From an uncultured Clostridia bacterium (lineage in GTDB: Bacteria; Bacillota; Clostridia; Christensenellales; UBA1242), in contig CAKVOE010000001.1 in the NCBI GenBank assembly GCA_934778215.1, forward strand, positions 62,001-126,000: a stretch of DNA of 64,000 nt. Reading direction: 5' to 3'. A program made the position numbers and the translations under genes. Below, in pieces: positions 42,172 to 52,204 of the stretch. Within the stretch, counting starts at the first letter, position 1, and each line of letters opens with the position of its first letter. The notes under the pieces were generated by a model. The model had not been told where the DNA came from and made no database searches. It was given only the letters and a program-made list of their open reading frames with translations.

Positions 42172-43818
42172 ATGAATGAGAAGTTAAAAAGAACTTTATC
42201 TGAATTACCTGCAAGCCCGGGCGTTTATATAATGCATGACAAAAGTGGCGAAATAATTTATATTGGAAAGGCGAAAGTTTTAAAAAACAGGGTAAGTTCA
42301 TATTTTATTAACAATAAAAAGAATTTGAAAACCAGAATGCTTGTTTCTAATATTGATAGTCTAGAATATATTTTAACGGCATCTGAATCAGATGCCTTTT
42401 CTTTGGAAAACAATTTAATTAAACAACACAAACCAAAATATAATATTCTTTTAAAAGATGATAAAAGTTTTCCGTATATTAGAATTGACAAGCATCAAAT
42501 GTATCCGGAAGTTACAATTTCACGAAAGGTAAAAAATGATGGTGCAACATATTTTGGACCCTTTGTTACGGGATTAAGGGTGGGACAATTTTTGGAAATA
42601 ATTAAATCGGTTTTTCCAATAAGACAATGCAAGATTGATTTTTCTAAAAATAAAAAACCTAAAAGGCAGTGCTTGTATGGCGATATGGGAAATTGCTCTA
42701 TGCCTTGTGTTGGAAAAATTACACCAGATGAGTACAATATAATTATTGCAGATGTAATAGATTTTTTAAACGGTGACAATACAAAGGTTAAAAAACTGCT
42801 TAAAGAAAAAATGAATGCTAGCGCCGAAAATATGGAATTTGAACAGGCAATTGATTATAGAACAAAAATTGAGATGCTAGAAAGAAGCGATCAATATGTT
42901 TTAACTACACTTCCAAAAAACTCGAACATAGACATTTTTTCAATTTTGGAAGTTGACGAAATGGTTGCAATCAACCAAGTTGTTATTAGAAATGGGAAAA
43001 CAATAGCTGACAAAAATTTTGCCATTGATACGCTTTCTGGGCAAAATTTAGACGAAATTTTGTTAGAATTTTTAACCCAATATTATGGGCAAAATTCGCA
43101 CCCGAATGAATTGTTGACCAACATCAATTTGCCCGAAATGGGGCAATTTTTGGGCTTAAACGAGTTAGGGCGATTTAAATTTTCTGTTCCTGTTAAAGGA
43201 ATTAAGAAAAAAATGATTGAAATGAGTGAAAAAAATATCCGTGAATTTTTGGCAAAAAATTATGAAGTTCAAAAACGCAGGCAGGCACTAAATGTTGAGG
43301 CTCTTGAAGAGTTGTCAAAAATTTTGGAGTTAGAAAAAATTCCTTACAGAATTGAATGTTATGACATTTCTAATATAAGTGGAACAAATAGTGTGGCTAG
43401 TATGGTTGTGTTTGAAAATGGCGAACCGAACAAAAAAGAATATCGAAAATTTAAAATTAAAACGGTTGACGGGGCAGACGATTTTAAAAGCATGGAAGAA
43501 ACTTTGAGTCGAAGATTTTTAAGACTAAAAGATAAAAGTAATAATTTTAAGCATGAGCCTGATATCGTATTAATAGATGGAGGACTAGGACAATTGCATT
43601 CGGCCGTTAATACAATTAGAAGGTTAGGATATAATACAAAGGTTATAAGCATAGCCAAAAAGGAAGAGTTGATTTTTGTAGATGATAGATTAGAACCTAT
43701 TCAATTAGATCCGGACAATGTTGCAAGAAAATTGCTACAAAGATTACGAGATGAGGCACATAGGTTTGCTATTACATTTCATAGAGAAATAAGAGATAAA
43801 GATATGCTAAAAAAATAA
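42172..43818 (+). CDS. uvrC: Excinuclease ABC subunit C lacking the C-terminal HhH domain
   Basis: 548 residues; the family usually has about 590-620. UvrC makes both incisions in nucleotide excision repair. The N-terminal GIY-YIG domain is intact (PASPGVYIMHDKSGEIIYIGKAK), as is the four-Cys region (CKIDF, CLYGDMGNCSMPC). A UVR motif (FEQAIDYRTKIEMLER) follows, then the RNase H-like C-terminal nuclease (ECYDISNISGTNSV, VLIDGGLGQLHSAV). The protein stops at RFAITFHREIRDKDMLKK, exactly where the helix-hairpin-helix tail normally begins. The downstream sequence shows no HhH code in any frame. Confidence 0.93.
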   Translation: MNEKLKRTLSELPASPGVYIMHDKSGEIIYIGKAKVLKNRVSSYFINNKKNLKTRMLVSNIDSLEYILTASESDAFSLENNLIKQHKPKYNILLKDDKSFPYIRIDKHQMYPEVTISRKVKNDGATYFGPFVTGLRVGQFLEIIKSVFPIRQCKIDFSKNKKPKRQCLYGDMGNCSMPCVGKITPDEYNIIIADVIDFLNGDNTKVKKLLKEKMNASAENMEFEQAIDYRTKIEMLERSDQYVLTTLPKNSNIDIFSILEVDEMVAINQVVIRNGKTIADKNFAIDTLSGQNLDEILLEFLTQYYGQNSHPNELLTNINLPEMGQFLGLNELGRFKFSVPVKGIKKKMIEMSEKNIREFLAKNYEVQKRRQALNVEALEELSKILELEKIPYRIECYDISNISGTNSVASMVVFENGEPNKKEYRKFKIKTVDGADDFKSMEETLSRRFLRLKDKSNNFKHEPDIVLIDGGLGQLHSAVNTIRRLGYNTKVISIAKKEELIFVDDRLEPIQLDPDNVARKLLQRLRDEAHRFAITFHREIRDKDMLKK

Positions 43819-43827
43819 TGTTTTGAT

Positions 43828-43860
43828 AGAAGGCGAGTTCATATATGAGCCTTCTTTTTC
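43828..43860 (+). terminator. Terminator of the prmC-prfA-uvrC operon
   Basis: AGAAGGC and GCCTTCT form a 7-bp stem around a partly paired loop, followed by five T residues. Confidence 0.82.
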
Positions 43861-43872
43861 ATATTCTTAAAT

Positions 43873-44919
43873 ATGAAAGAAAAAAATAATTTTGGCTTAA
43901 TAAGGCTAATTGGTTTGTGTATTGTTGTTATAGTGCTAATGGTGGCACCACCTCTTGTATTATACAAGCAAAAATCAAATTCTATAACAGGCGAAGAGTT
44001 GTGGGGAGAAAGTAGCGAATATCAAGGAGTATTAGAGGTATGGAACATTGATACGTTTAGTGGTGCATACATGCCTAAAAGTGATTTTTTAAACGAAGTG
44101 GCTCGGCGTTTTGAATGTCGAAACAAAGGTGTTTTTGTTTGCATTAAGAATATGAAGGTTGAGGAGTTTGGTTTGGCACTAAAAGAAGGGCGACTGCCTA
44201 GTGTTGTTTCATTTGGTTGGGGAATAGGAAATTTGGTATTAGAACAATTAGAAACTCTAACGGGATTTGAAAATGTAAATGAAAAAATTTTAGAAAGTGG
44301 CAAAAAAAATGGAGAGTTAAAGGCGGTAGGTTACATTATGAGTATGTATGGACTTTTTTCTTCTACCGAAAAAATAGGTAAACTAAATGAGGATTCTACA
44401 CTGTCGCAAGTTATGTTTAGTTCGGGTAAGGATATTGCAAAGAAAAAGGGGAGCAAACATATTTATAGTTTAAATTATGGGAAATCTAATTATGTTCACC
44501 CCGAAAATGTTTTTCTTGAAAATGGCAAAGATTATCTAATTAGTGAAAACGAATATACAGCGTATAATGACTTTATAAATTTTAATTATGCAAACATTTT
44601 GTTGGGTAGTATGCGTGACATGGTACGCCTTGAAAACAAGATAAACAAAGGAGATATGTCTGACATAATAGTGCAACCTATGACCAAATATAATGACTTA
44701 ATTCAGTATGTAGGGCTAATAAAAACCAACAGTAAAACAATTAAAAATTGTGCGGAATTGTTTATAAAAAACTTGTTAAGTGAAGCCGTACAAAAAGAAA
44801 TTTGTAAAACTGGACTATTTAGCACAACCGGTGAAATTTTGTATAAAGATAATGAGCGGTTTTCGGCTTTTGAAAACCATATTACAAAGTTGCAAAATAT
44901 ACCAAATGTCTTTTTGTAA
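43873..44919 (+). CDS. Membrane-anchored extracellular solute-binding-like protein
   Basis: 348 residues. One N-terminal membrane helix (about 8-30) and an external domain starting GVLEVWNIDTFSGAYMPKSDFL. This resembles the first strand of family 1 solute-binding proteins, with LPSVVSFGWGIG as the next conserved segment. No lipobox Cys is present, so it is anchored by the helix. No ABC permease is adjacent, so it may be an orphan receptor or structural relative. No clear ribosome-binding site before the ATG. Confidence 0.65.
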   Translation: MKEKNNFGLIRLIGLCIVVIVLMVAPPLVLYKQKSNSITGEELWGESSEYQGVLEVWNIDTFSGAYMPKSDFLNEVARRFECRNKGVFVCIKNMKVEEFGLALKEGRLPSVVSFGWGIGNLVLEQLETLTGFENVNEKILESGKKNGELKAVGYIMSMYGLFSSTEKIGKLNEDSTLSQVMFSSGKDIAKKKGSKHIYSLNYGKSNYVHPENVFLENGKDYLISENEYTAYNDFINFNYANILLGSMRDMVRLENKINKGDMSDIIVQPMTKYNDLIQYVGLIKTNSKTIKNCAELFIKNLLSEAVQKEICKTGLFSTTGEILYKDNERFSAFENHITKLQNIPNVFL

Positions 44920-44967
44920 ATTATTATATTTTTCTTGAAAAAATTTTTCAGTTGGGGTAAAATTATT

Positions 44968-45858
44968 ATGGTCGATAAAAGGATCCTTTTAGACAAGTTT
45001 TCATTTGTGAAAATAGACGAACCTTTAAAAAACTATTGCACTTTTAAAATTGGTGGCAGGGCGGAAATATTTGCAAAGCCAAAAACAAAAATAGAGTTGA
45101 TGGCGATTGTTAATTATTTAAGATCAAAAAATACAAACTACAAAATTATTGGAAATGGTAGCAATATTCTATTTTTAGACGGAACAATTAAAACGCCAAT
45201 AATTGTTACCACCGAAATAAAAGGGTGTAGGTTGTTGCAACAAAATGTTTTTGAAATTTCTGCAGGGGAATCGCTTTCGGGGGTTGCTTTAAAACTATCA
45301 AAAATGGGCTACTCTGGGTTAGAGTTTGCTGTTGGAATACCCGGAACTGTGGGCGGAGCTGTTAGTATGAATGCAGGAGCTTTTGGATTTGAGATAAAAG
45401 AGGTTATCCAAAGTGTTTGCTATTTTGATGGAGAAATTACAAAAACACTAAGTAACAAAAATTGCGAGTTTGGTTATAGGACATCTAAGTTTAAAAAAAT
45501 GAAAAATGCGGTAATTATGTCGGTGCTAATAAAGTTAAAAAGGTGCGAGCCACTAGCAATTTTAAATAGGGTAAATGAAATAATTAATAAAAGAAGAGAT
45601 ACTCAGCCATCGGGCAAAAGTGCAGGAAGTGTTTTTAAAAGGGTGGAAGGACAGTCGGCAGGCTTTTTTATAGAAGGTTGTGGTCTAAAAGGAAAAAATA
45701 TAGGAGGAGCTATTATTTCACCAAAACATGCAAACTTTATATTAAACAACAATAATGCAAGTGCAGACGATGTGAAAAAGTTAATAAATTTAATGGTACA
45801 CGAAGTAAAAGCAAAGTTTAACAAAAGTTTGGATTTAGAAATAGAGATAGTAGAATAA
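44968..45858 (+). CDS. murB: UDP-N-acetylenolpyruvoylglucosamine reductase
   Basis: 296 residues from the ATG at 44968; GGGG lies upstream. Reduces UDP-GlcNAc-enolpyruvate to UDP-MurNAc with NADPH and FAD. FAD-binding segments: KNYCTFKIGGRAEIFAKP, IIGNGSNILFLD and AVGIPGTVGGAVSMNAGAFG. The proton-donor Ser is in PSGKSAGSVFKR, and the C-terminal Glu is in LDLEIEIVE. The FGYRTSKF segment indicates the Gram-positive type. Confidence 0.95.
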   Translation: MVDKRILLDKFSFVKIDEPLKNYCTFKIGGRAEIFAKPKTKIELMAIVNYLRSKNTNYKIIGNGSNILFLDGTIKTPIIVTTEIKGCRLLQQNVFEISAGESLSGVALKLSKMGYSGLEFAVGIPGTVGGAVSMNAGAFGFEIKEVIQSVCYFDGEITKTLSNKNCEFGYRTSKFKKMKNAVIMSVLIKLKRCEPLAILNRVNEIINKRRDTQPSGKSAGSVFKRVEGQSAGFFIEGCGLKGKNIGGAIISPKHANFILNNNNASADDVKKLINLMVHEVKAKFNKSLDLEIEIVE

Positions 45859-45862
45859 AACA

Positions 45863-46627
45863 ATGGACGAAGTAAAAGGAATATATCATTCACATACAAA
45901 ATATTCAAAATATAATCATGGAAAAAACAGCGTGCAAGAAATGGTAGACGAGGCAGACCGTCTGGGCTTAAAAGAATATGCCATTACCGATCATGGGTGT
46001 AGACATATTTTTGGAATAAGGAAAAAGAAGATTCAGTCGCTTAAAAATGATATAATAAAAGCAAGTGCCAACAAAAATGTAAAAGTATATATGGGGTTAG
46101 AATTTAATTTACTTGGAAACAATGGCGAAACCGATTTTGTAGAAACAAAAAAAGATTTATTTGATATAAAATTGGTTGGTGCGCATTTAGGGGCGTGGGT
46201 TGGTATAAAAAGTTTTTTTACTTTTTATTTGCCAAATTTATTAAATAAAAATAGCAAAAAAAGAATTGAAAAAAATACAGATGCTTATATTAAGGCGATT
46301 AAAAAATATCATTTTGATGTTATTACGCACCCAAATGAATTTATAAAGGTAAATATAAAAAGGCTGGCTAAAGCCTGTGCAGAAAACAATTGCTATTTGG
46401 AACTTAACGAAAAACATATGAACTTAACGAACGAAGATGTACAAAAGATTTTGGAAACCGATTGCAAATTTATAATAGGTTCAGATGCCCATGCAAAAGA
46501 AAGAATATTGTCGGTAGAAAAAGTAAAAAATTTTATTAAGGATACAAAAATACCGCTAGACCGTGTGGCAAATTTTGATAAGTTGCCAAACTTTGCAAAT
46601 AAATACGGAAGTGATGATAAAAAATAA
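45863..46627 (+). CDS. PHP-domain phosphatase/hydrolase
   Basis: 254 residues. PHP metal motifs: YHSHTKYSKYNHG (8-20), AITDHG (about 40-45), GLEFNLLG (about 74), VITHPNEF (about 152) and GSDAHAKERI (about 212). It resembles histidinol phosphatase HisJ or YcdX-type phosphatases, but no histidine genes are near. A four-base gap from murB suggests co-transcription with murB and whiA. Confidence 0.83.
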   Translation: MDEVKGIYHSHTKYSKYNHGKNSVQEMVDEADRLGLKEYAITDHGCRHIFGIRKKKIQSLKNDIIKASANKNVKVYMGLEFNLLGNNGETDFVETKKDLFDIKLVGAHLGAWVGIKSFFTFYLPNLLNKNSKKRIEKNTDAYIKAIKKYHFDVITHPNEFIKVNIKRLAKACAENNCYLELNEKHMNLTNEDVQKILETDCKFIIGSDAHAKERILSVEKVKNFIKDTKIPLDRVANFDKLPNFANKYGSDDKK

Positions 46628-46651
46628 TTATTTACAAAAGGAGAGATTGTC

Positions 46652-47620
46652 ATGTCATACACAAGTGATGTAAAAAAAGAAATGAATGAAATACAAATTG
46701 AAAACGATTGTTGCAAAATGGCATCTCTTTGTGCCTCTATTAACACGCTGGGTAGTTTGGTTATTAACCGTGAGGGGTTTACCTTTTCTATAAAAACAGA
46801 TAACCAAATGGTACTTGATAATATACGAAACATTATAAAATCACTTTATAGTGAAACTATTGTTGATGTGCCAGTAGATGAAGAGATTGTTGGAAAGTGT
46901 ACGCTTAGAGAATTGGTCGTTCCAAAAGAAATAGGCAACAGAATATTAAAAGATTGCGGAATTGTTGTGTTAGATGAGTCTAACAATTGGAGTTTAAACA
47001 CTTCAATAGACCATCATATTATTATGGAAGATTGTTGCAAAAAAACATACATAAAAACGGCATTTATGTGCGTTGGTACAATATCTGTTCCGGTAGCCAG
47101 CGAAGGAGATTTTGAAAACAATACAAAAAGTGGGTATCACTTTGAGTTGGAGTTTACAAACGCCGAACAAGCAAAAGCGGTTGCAAATTTAATGGGCGAA
47201 TTTGGATTTATTACAAGGCGAGTTGACAGAAATGGCAAAAGTGTTGTATATATGAAGGAGTCGGAATCTATTGCTGACTTTGTGGGTTTTGTTGGAGCGA
47301 CAAAAAGTTATTTAAGACTGCAAGAGGAAATTATAAAAAGAGAAATGCGAAATAGTATCAACAGACAGAGCAATTGTATATCTGCAAATATTGAAAAGAC
47401 GGTAAATGCTAGCATTGTTCAAATAACAGCCATTAACACAATAGAAGATACTATTGGTATAACTTCTTTGCCTGAGCATTTGCAAAAAATTGCCCTTTTA
47501 AGAAAAAGTCACCCCGATGCGTCACTTATAGAATTGGTAAACCTTTATGGCGAGGGTGCCACAAAGTCGGGAATAAATTATAAACTCAAAAGATTAGTAG
47601 AAATTGCACAAAAGTTATAG
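46652..47620 (+). CDS. whiA: DNA-binding protein WhiA
   Basis: 322 residues. WhiA has a degenerate LAGLIDADG homing-endonuclease fold plus a C-terminal helix-turn-helix. In Bacillus it affects division and chromosome segregation. MSYTSDVKKEM at the start and the HTH region (LPEHLQKIALLRKSHPDASLIELVNL, split as two segments) with GATKSGINYKLKRL are diagnostic. In other Firmicutes whiA follows yvcK and rapZ; those genes are not here. Confidence 0.95.
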   Translation: MSYTSDVKKEMNEIQIENDCCKMASLCASINTLGSLVINREGFTFSIKTDNQMVLDNIRNIIKSLYSETIVDVPVDEEIVGKCTLRELVVPKEIGNRILKDCGIVVLDESNNWSLNTSIDHHIIMEDCCKKTYIKTAFMCVGTISVPVASEGDFENNTKSGYHFELEFTNAEQAKAVANLMGEFGFITRRVDRNGKSVVYMKESESIADFVGFVGATKSYLRLQEEIIKREMRNSINRQSNCISANIEKTVNASIVQITAINTIEDTIGITSLPEHLQKIALLRKSHPDASLIELVNLYGEGATKSGINYKLKRLVEIAQKL

Positions 47621-47639
47621 TATACAAAAGGAGAAAAAG

Positions 47640-50600
47640 ATGGAAAAGAATTTTGTTCACCTACATGTTCATACCGAGTATAGTTTGCTAGATGGTGCGG
47701 CAAGAATAGAAAAACTGGTTAAGGTGTGTAAAGAATATGGTATGCCTGCGGTCGCAATAACCGATCACGGAAATATGTATGGTTGTGTTACAATGTTTGA
47801 TGCTTGTACCAAAGCGGGTATAAAGCCAATTTTTGGTTGCGAGTTTTATGTGGCAGATGATTTAAGAGAGCGTAACGCACGAAGCAAAAATTCGCATCTT
47901 ATTTTGCTTGCAAAAAATAGAACAGGGTACTTAAACCTTTGCGAATTAAATTCAATAGCATTTAGAGATGGTTTTTATTATAAGCCAAGAATAGATTACA
48001 AGACGCTAGAAAAATATTCCGAAGGAGTTGTTTGCTTGTCTGCTTGTATTGCCGGAGATATTCCTCAGTATATTTTAAATAGGCAATACGATAAGGCTGA
48101 AGAATTAGTTCAATGGTTTAAGCGGGTCTTTGGAGAAGATTTTTATTTAGAGATTCAAAACCACGGAATGCAAGAAGAACAAGAAGTTAACAAAAAGTTG
48201 CGTGAATATTCTAAAAAGTTTGGTATAAAACTGGTTGCAACCAATGATGCACACTACATTTATAGAGAAGATGCAGAAGTTCAAGATGTTTTGATGTGTG
48301 TGCAAATAGGCAAGACCATAGATGACCCTAGTAGAACATTAAAACTTCCTTCAGATGAATTTTATATTAAAACGTATGACGAGATGGCAAAGGCCTTTCC
48401 AAATGATTTGGACGCATTAAGCACAACGCTAGAAATTGCAGAAAAATGTAATTATAGTTTTAAAGAAGACCATATAGATGAAAACAGATATATGTTCCCG
48501 CCATTTGAGCCACCAAACGGATTGTCTTTTGCTGACTACTTGTGGCAGTTGGTAAACGAAGGTGTAAAAAAGAGGTATGGTGGATATAATGATACAATAA
48601 GAGAACGAATAGATAGAGAAATGGGCGTTATTGTAAAGCAGGGATTTGCACAATACTTTTTAACGGTCTGGGACTACATTAATGCTGCAAAAAATATGGG
48701 TATACCAGTAGGCCCCGGAAGAGGTTCGGGGGCAGGGTCGGTGGTTGCATATTGTGTTGGCATAACTAACATTGATCCATTTAAGTTTGATCTTCTTTTT
48801 GAAAGATTTTTGCATACAGAGCGTGTAACAGCACCCGATTTTGACTGCGACTTTGCCGATGATAGGCGTCAAGATGTTATAGATTATGTAAAAAATAAGT
48901 ATGGTGAAGATAAGGTTGTAAATATTGTAACCTTTGGTACAATGGCGGCAAAAAATGCAATAAAAGATGTCGGCAGAGTGCTGGGTGTGCCTTATAGCGA
49001 AACTGATAAGGTAACTAAAAATATTCCAAACCTACCAGCAAAACACCACGATGTTATTAAAAAGGCGTTTGGATTTTATCATCCAAATGAAGGTGATAAA
49101 GACTACGGAACAGATTATGCCGTTCCTGAACTTGTAGAAATGTATAATGGCAACGCTGACATTAAAAAGGTTGTAGACATTGCCATGAAACTAGAAGGAA
49201 TGCCTAGACAGTGTTCTACACATGCTTGTGGCGTATTAATTGCGTGCGATAGCGTAGACAAGTTTATGCCTATTAGTAGAAATGGAGAAGACTTAACCAC
49301 TCAATATAGTATGACTGATATAGAAAGATTGGGTCACTTAAAGATGGACTTTTTGGGTCTTCGTAACTTAAATGATATTTCTAAGGCAATTCAATATGTA
49401 AAAGAAAACTATGGAGTAGAGCTAGATTTTGATAAAATGGGGTATGATGATCCGGGTGTGTATTCCTTGCTTTCTAGCGGTAACACCAAGGCAATATTTC
49501 AGGTTGAAAGTGGTGGATTCCAAAAGTTCTTAAAAGAATTAAAACCAACAAGCATTGAAGATATTACTGCGGGTGTGTCGCTATATAGACCCGGCCCAAT
49601 GGACAGTATTCCAAGATATGTTCACAACAAGCATAACCCACAAGATGTAACCTACGATGACCCAATTTTGGAACCAATCTTAAATGTAACTTATGGCTGT
49701 ATTGTATACCAAGAGCAAGTCATGAGAATTGTTCAAGATATGGCTGGATATACACTGGGTCAAGCCGATATGGTAAGACGTATGATGGGAAAGAAAAAAC
49801 TAGAAGCAATGCAAAAAGAAAAGGAAGTATTTTTGTACGGCAAACCAGCAGAAAACGGCAAGACGGCAATCGATGGGGCGTTAAAGCGTGGAGTAAAAAA
49901 GGAAGTTGCTGAAAAGATTTGGGGCGAGATGGAGAGTTTTGCAAGTTACGCCTTTAATAAGTCGCACGCAGCGGCGTATTCAATAATTACCTATGAAACA
50001 GCATATTTAAAAAATTATTACGAAGCGGAGTTTTTGACGGCAGTATTAAACAACCGTATTACAAACGCTGATGAAATAAAAAATTATATAAACCATGCAA
50101 AAGATGAAAAAATAAAGGTTTTGCCACCCGATGTAAATAAGAGCAAAACATATTTTAGTGTAAAAAATAAACAGATTAGATTTGGGCTTGCTGCACTAAA
50201 AGGTGTTGGCGAAACTATGTGTGACCAAATTGTTGCCGAAAGAGAGGCTAATGGCGAATATAAAAACTTCGGCGATTTTTTGAGCAGGTGCTATCAGTTT
50301 GGTGTAAATAAAAGAGTTCTTGAAAGTATGATCTTTTCGGGGGCTTTTGATTGCTTTGGGCTAAAAAGGTCGGTGCTTTATGCGGTATACGATCAGGCGT
50401 TAAAGCAGGTTAGTGAAGTAAAGAAGAAAACAAGTTTGGGGCAACTTTCTTTGTTCGGCGAAGATGAGTTAGTAGATATAAAGTATCCCGAACTAGAAGA
50501 ATATGACAATTATCAAAAACTAAACAAAGAAAAAGAGATAATAGGAATTTATATTTCTGGTCACCCATTAGATGCTTACAGAAAAAACTTTGAAAATTAT

Positions 50601-51221
50601 ACCTTTAATGCCTCTATGTTTGAACCAATAGAGAGTGAAAACACCGAAGAAGAGGTTGGTGCAGACGAAGAAGAAGTTAGGGTTGAATACGGAATTAGTG
50701 ATGGCACAAAAATAACGGCGGGCGGTATTATTACCGAGGTTAGAAAATCTTATACCAAGGTTGGCAATAAGGCAATGGCAATTTTGGAGGTAGAAGACTT
50801 GTATGGCTCATATTCGGTAATGGTATTTCCCAAACTTTATGAGCAAATTAAGTATGAGTTGGAGCCAAACAAAATTGTTACAATTACTGGAAGGGTAAAT
50901 ATTAGAGAGGGAGATCGTCCAATTATTGTTTCTGAAAAAATTGAGTTTTGGAATCAAGAGATAAAGTCTACATTAAACAAACAAACCAATCAAGATACCG
51001 AAAATTCAGTTGCTCAAAAGTTGTATTTGAAATATAATATAGAAGATCAAAAACTTAATGATGAAATTTTGAACATACTATCACTAAAAGATGGTAAAGT
51101 TCCAGTATTTGTTCAAAGTGACGGAAAAATGTACAATATGAATGTTTCGGTTACTCCAACAACGGCAATGCTTTCGGAACTAACGGCGCTATTAGGGGTT
51201 CAAAATATAAAATTTAAATAG
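47640..51221 (+). CDS. dnaE: DNA polymerase III alpha subunit DnaE
   Basis: 1193 residues from the ATG at 47640 with AAGGAG upstream. N-terminal PHP domain (FVHLHVHTEYSLLDGA, then AITDHGNMYG). The polymerase active site includes GPGRGSGAGSVVAY and the catalytic Asp pair in APDFDCDFADDRR. Further landmarks are STHACGVLI and FNKSHAAAYS. A C-terminal OB-fold (KITAGGIITEVRKSYTK) completes it. It belongs to the DnaE class rather than the exonuclease-fused PolC. pfkA follows nine bases later. Confidence 0.97.
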   Translation: MEKNFVHLHVHTEYSLLDGAARIEKLVKVCKEYGMPAVAITDHGNMYGCVTMFDACTKAGIKPIFGCEFYVADDLRERNARSKNSHLILLAKNRTGYLNLCELNSIAFRDGFYYKPRIDYKTLEKYSEGVVCLSACIAGDIPQYILNRQYDKAEELVQWFKRVFGEDFYLEIQNHGMQEEQEVNKKLREYSKKFGIKLVATNDAHYIYREDAEVQDVLMCVQIGKTIDDPSRTLKLPSDEFYIKTYDEMAKAFPNDLDALSTTLEIAEKCNYSFKEDHIDENRYMFPPFEPPNGLSFADYLWQLVNEGVKKRYGGYNDTIRERIDREMGVIVKQGFAQYFLTVWDYINAAKNMGIPVGPGRGSGAGSVVAYCVGITNIDPFKFDLLFERFLHTERVTAPDFDCDFADDRRQDVIDYVKNKYGEDKVVNIVTFGTMAAKNAIKDVGRVLGVPYSETDKVTKNIPNLPAKHHDVIKKAFGFYHPNEGDKDYGTDYAVPELVEMYNGNADIKKVVDIAMKLEGMPRQCSTHACGVLIACDSVDKFMPISRNGEDLTTQYSMTDIERLGHLKMDFLGLRNLNDISKAIQYVKENYGVELDFDKMGYDDPGVYSLLSSGNTKAIFQVESGGFQKFLKELKPTSIEDITAGVSLYRPGPMDSIPRYVHNKHNPQDVTYDDPILEPILNVTYGCIVYQEQVMRIVQDMAGYTLGQADMVRRMMGKKKLEAMQKEKEVFLYGKPAENGKTAIDGALKRGVKKEVAEKIWGEMESFASYAFNKSHAAAYSIITYETAYLKNYYEAEFLTAVLNNRITNADEIKNYINHAKDEKIKVLPPDVNKSKTYFSVKNKQIRFGLAALKGVGETMCDQIVAEREANGEYKNFGDFLSRCYQFGVNKRVLESMIFSGAFDCFGLKRSVLYAVYDQALKQVSEVKKKTSLGQLSLFGEDELVDIKYPELEEYDNYQKLNKEKEIIGIYISGHPLDAYRKNFENYTFNASMFEPIESENTEEEVGADEEEVRVEYGISDGTKITAGGIITEVRKSYTKVGNKAMAILEVEDLYGSYSVMVFPKLYEQIKYELEPNKIVTITGRVNIREGDRPIIVSEKIEFWNQEIKSTLNKQTNQDTENSVAQKLYLKYNIEDQKLNDEILNILSLKDGKVPVFVQSDGKMYNMNVSVTPTTAMLSELTALLGVQNIKFK

Positions 51222-51230
51222 GAGAGTTTT

Positions 51231-52190
51231 ATGAAAAAAATTGCAATATTAACTAGCGGTGGCGATGCTCCCGGAATGAATGCGTGTATTCGTGCGGTTG
51301 TGCGTAGCGGGATTGCAAACGGGTACGAGGTTGTAGGTATAATTGGCGGGTATCAGGGACTAATAGATGAAAACTATATAAAATTAGGTCTTCGTGATGT
51401 CGGCAACATTATTCAAACGGGCGGAACAATTTTAAAAACATCAAGATGTGCCGAGTTTATGACAGACAAAGGCTTTAAAAAAGCGGTTGATAATTACAAA
51501 AAGGCAAAGTTTGAAGCAATTATTGTTATTGGTGGAAACGGAAGTTTGGCTGGTGCAACCGATCTTTATAAAGCGGGCGTTAATGTAATTGGTTTGCCGG
51601 GCACCATAGATAACGATTTGGGTTACACCGATTTTACACTAGGATTTGATACCGCAGTAAATACCGTTACTAACCTACTAAACAATGTTAGAGATACATC
51701 TAGTGCGCATGATAGAGTGTGCGTTGTAGAGGTTATGGGCAGAAAGTGTGGAGATATTGCACTGTATGCAGGTATTAGTGCCGGTGCTGAAATAGTTTTG
51801 ATTCCAGAAGTAAAAACTCCTATGGAAGAAGTCTACAAAAAATTAATCAATAGTGCAAAAACTGGCAAAAAGAGTTCTATAGTTGTAGTGGCAGAAGGTG
51901 TAGGAAATGCCGGTGAAGTTTCTAAACTTATTAATGAAAATACGGGACTTGAAAGCAAAGCGGTTGTAATAGGACATCTTCAACGAGGAGGGAGTCCAAG
52001 TATGGCAGATAGAGTATTTGCGAGCAGGCTTGGAGTTGTGGCTGTTGAGGCTATCCAAAACGGAGAAATGAATATTGCAATAGGCACTTTAAAAAATAAA
52101 ATAATCAAAATGGATATTGAAAAGGCAATTAAAACCAAAAATGTATTCGATGAGTTCGATTATAGGATTAACAGCATTATTTCAATATAG
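51231..52190 (+). CDS. pfkA: ATP-dependent 6-phosphofructokinase
   Basis: 319 residues, typical of bacterial PfkA. Phosphorylates fructose 6-phosphate, committing carbon to glycolysis. ATP site ILTSGGDAPGMNACIRAVVR (split), catalytic region GLPGTIDNDLGYTDFTLGFDTA and sugar site VEVMGRKCGDIALYAG. The dnaE-pfkA neighbourhood is also seen in Bacillus. GGAG precedes the ATG. Confidence 0.97.
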   Translation: MKKIAILTSGGDAPGMNACIRAVVRSGIANGYEVVGIIGGYQGLIDENYIKLGLRDVGNIIQTGGTILKTSRCAEFMTDKGFKKAVDNYKKAKFEAIIVIGGNGSLAGATDLYKAGVNVIGLPGTIDNDLGYTDFTLGFDTAVNTVTNLLNNVRDTSSAHDRVCVVEVMGRKCGDIALYAGISAGAEIVLIPEVKTPMEEVYKKLINSAKTGKKSSIVVVAEGVGNAGEVSKLINENTGLESKAVVIGHLQRGGSPSMADRVFASRLGVVAVEAIQNGEMNIAIGTLKNKIIKMDIEKAIKTKNVFDEFDYRINSIISI

Positions 52191-52204
52191 TGTAGGAAAT
52201 AGTT

